DNA of 23,278 bases, from positions 1 through 23,278 of the forward strand of contig DDSG01000003.1 in NCBI GenBank assembly GCA_002343325.1, read 5' to 3'. Of this stretch, positions 23,032 through 23,278 are shown piece by piece (position 1 is the first letter of the stretch; each line of letters opens with the position of its first letter). The position numbers and the translations under genes are program-made. The notes beneath the pieces are model-generated. The model searched no databases. It was given only the letters and a program-made list of their open reading frames with translations, and was not told the origin of the DNA. This DNA comes from Phycisphaerales bacterium UBA2396 (GTDB lineage Bacteria; Planctomycetota; Phycisphaerae; Phycisphaerales; UBA1924).

Positions 23032-23278
23032 ATGACGGACCAGCCAGCCAACAACAGGCATCTCGGCGCACCATCGAGCGCAACACCCGACCACGCGGCA
23101 GCGCTGCACACCTCGCCCGACCGCCGCGCCATGCTCGCGGGCATCGGCGGGCTGGCCGCCGGCCCACTCCTCGCCGGGCGAGCGAACGCCGGCTCCTTGA
23201 ACCCGCCGCCCGGGCCCGGCCCCAGCACGGGCAAGACACTGACCGAGGTTGAACCTCGCATCGCCATCAACGCCGTCA
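23032..23278 (+). CDS. Right-handed beta-helix family protein (paralogue 3, Tat leader), 3' end outside window
   Basis: The first 82 codons of a third paralogue, cut by the window end. ATG at 23032 has AAGGAG at 23021-23026. A polar 30-residue lead precedes PDRRAMLAGIGGLAAGPLLAG with twin arginines 31-32, then ANAGSLNPPPGPGPSTGKT and TLTEVEPRIAINAV, the conserved head of the family. It follows paralogue 2 by 48 bases. The beta-helix part itself is not visible, so the fold is inferred from the two neighbours. Confidence 0.8.
   Translation, partial: MTDQPANNRHLGAPSSATPDHAAALHTSPDRRAMLAGIGGLAAGPLLAGRANAGSLNPPPGPGPSTGKTLTEVEPRIAINAV

Noticed and set aside
1..23278. Mobile element, prophage or defence island
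   Set aside because: No transposase, integrase, terminal repeats, restriction or toxin-antitoxin genes were seen; composition is even except for the slightly less GC-rich beta-helix region.

Overview
The window is very GC-rich, densely coded DNA that looks like a chromosomal segment of a planctomycete, most likely of the Phycisphaerae type. This is inferred from gene content, not from any database match. The pointers are a CxxCGYDLxGL-type zinc ribbon, an FHA domain fused to a GspE ATPase, LptE and BamD-like outer-membrane biogenesis genes, tandem Tat-exported beta-helix proteins, and several starts with a TANNNT box 5-8 nt before the ATG and no Shine-Dalgarno. I see no transposase, integrase, phage gene, tRNA, rRNA or CRISPR array.

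Region 1 (1-9364, all plus strand) is an acyl-CoA catabolism block. It holds the 3' part of an acyl-CoA (methylcrotonyl-CoA type) carboxylase carboxyltransferase, HMG-CoA lyase, three enoyl-CoA hydratase/isomerase paralogues and a long VLCAD-sized acyl-CoA dehydrogenase. Carboxylase, hydratase and lyase are successive late steps of leucine degradation; the dehydrogenase and the third hydratase could equally serve fatty-acid beta-oxidation. Two exported proteins interrupt the block: a LolA-like/thioredoxin fusion and a two-domain YCII-like protein. A four-copy 21-bp tandem repeat lies in the 338-bp gap after the carboxylase gene.

Region 2 (9368-11657, minus strand) encodes a type II secretion/type IV pilus assembly ATPase with an N-terminal FHA domain, followed by a pseudopilin.

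Region 3 (11790-17867, plus strand) is housekeeping and envelope biogenesis: seryl-tRNA synthetase, a zinc-ribbon membrane protein, a BamD-like TPR protein overlapping an LptE-like lipoprotein gene by 4 bp, and the FtsH membrane protease. Region 4 (17890-19208, minus strand) is a two-gene operon of an AsmA-like anchored protein and a FluC/CrcB fluoride channel, coupled through a GTGA overlap.

Region 5 (19277-23278, plus strand) is accessory. Two unrecognised small exported or membrane proteins precede at least three tandem paralogous right-handed beta-helix proteins, the last cut by the window edge. The first paralogue has a Sec-type leader and the next two have twin-arginine leaders. The 204-bp leader before the cluster carries a TACACT promoter-like box and, overlapping it, a sequence with partial resemblance to the cobalamin riboswitch core. 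That resemblance is the most speculative observation here.
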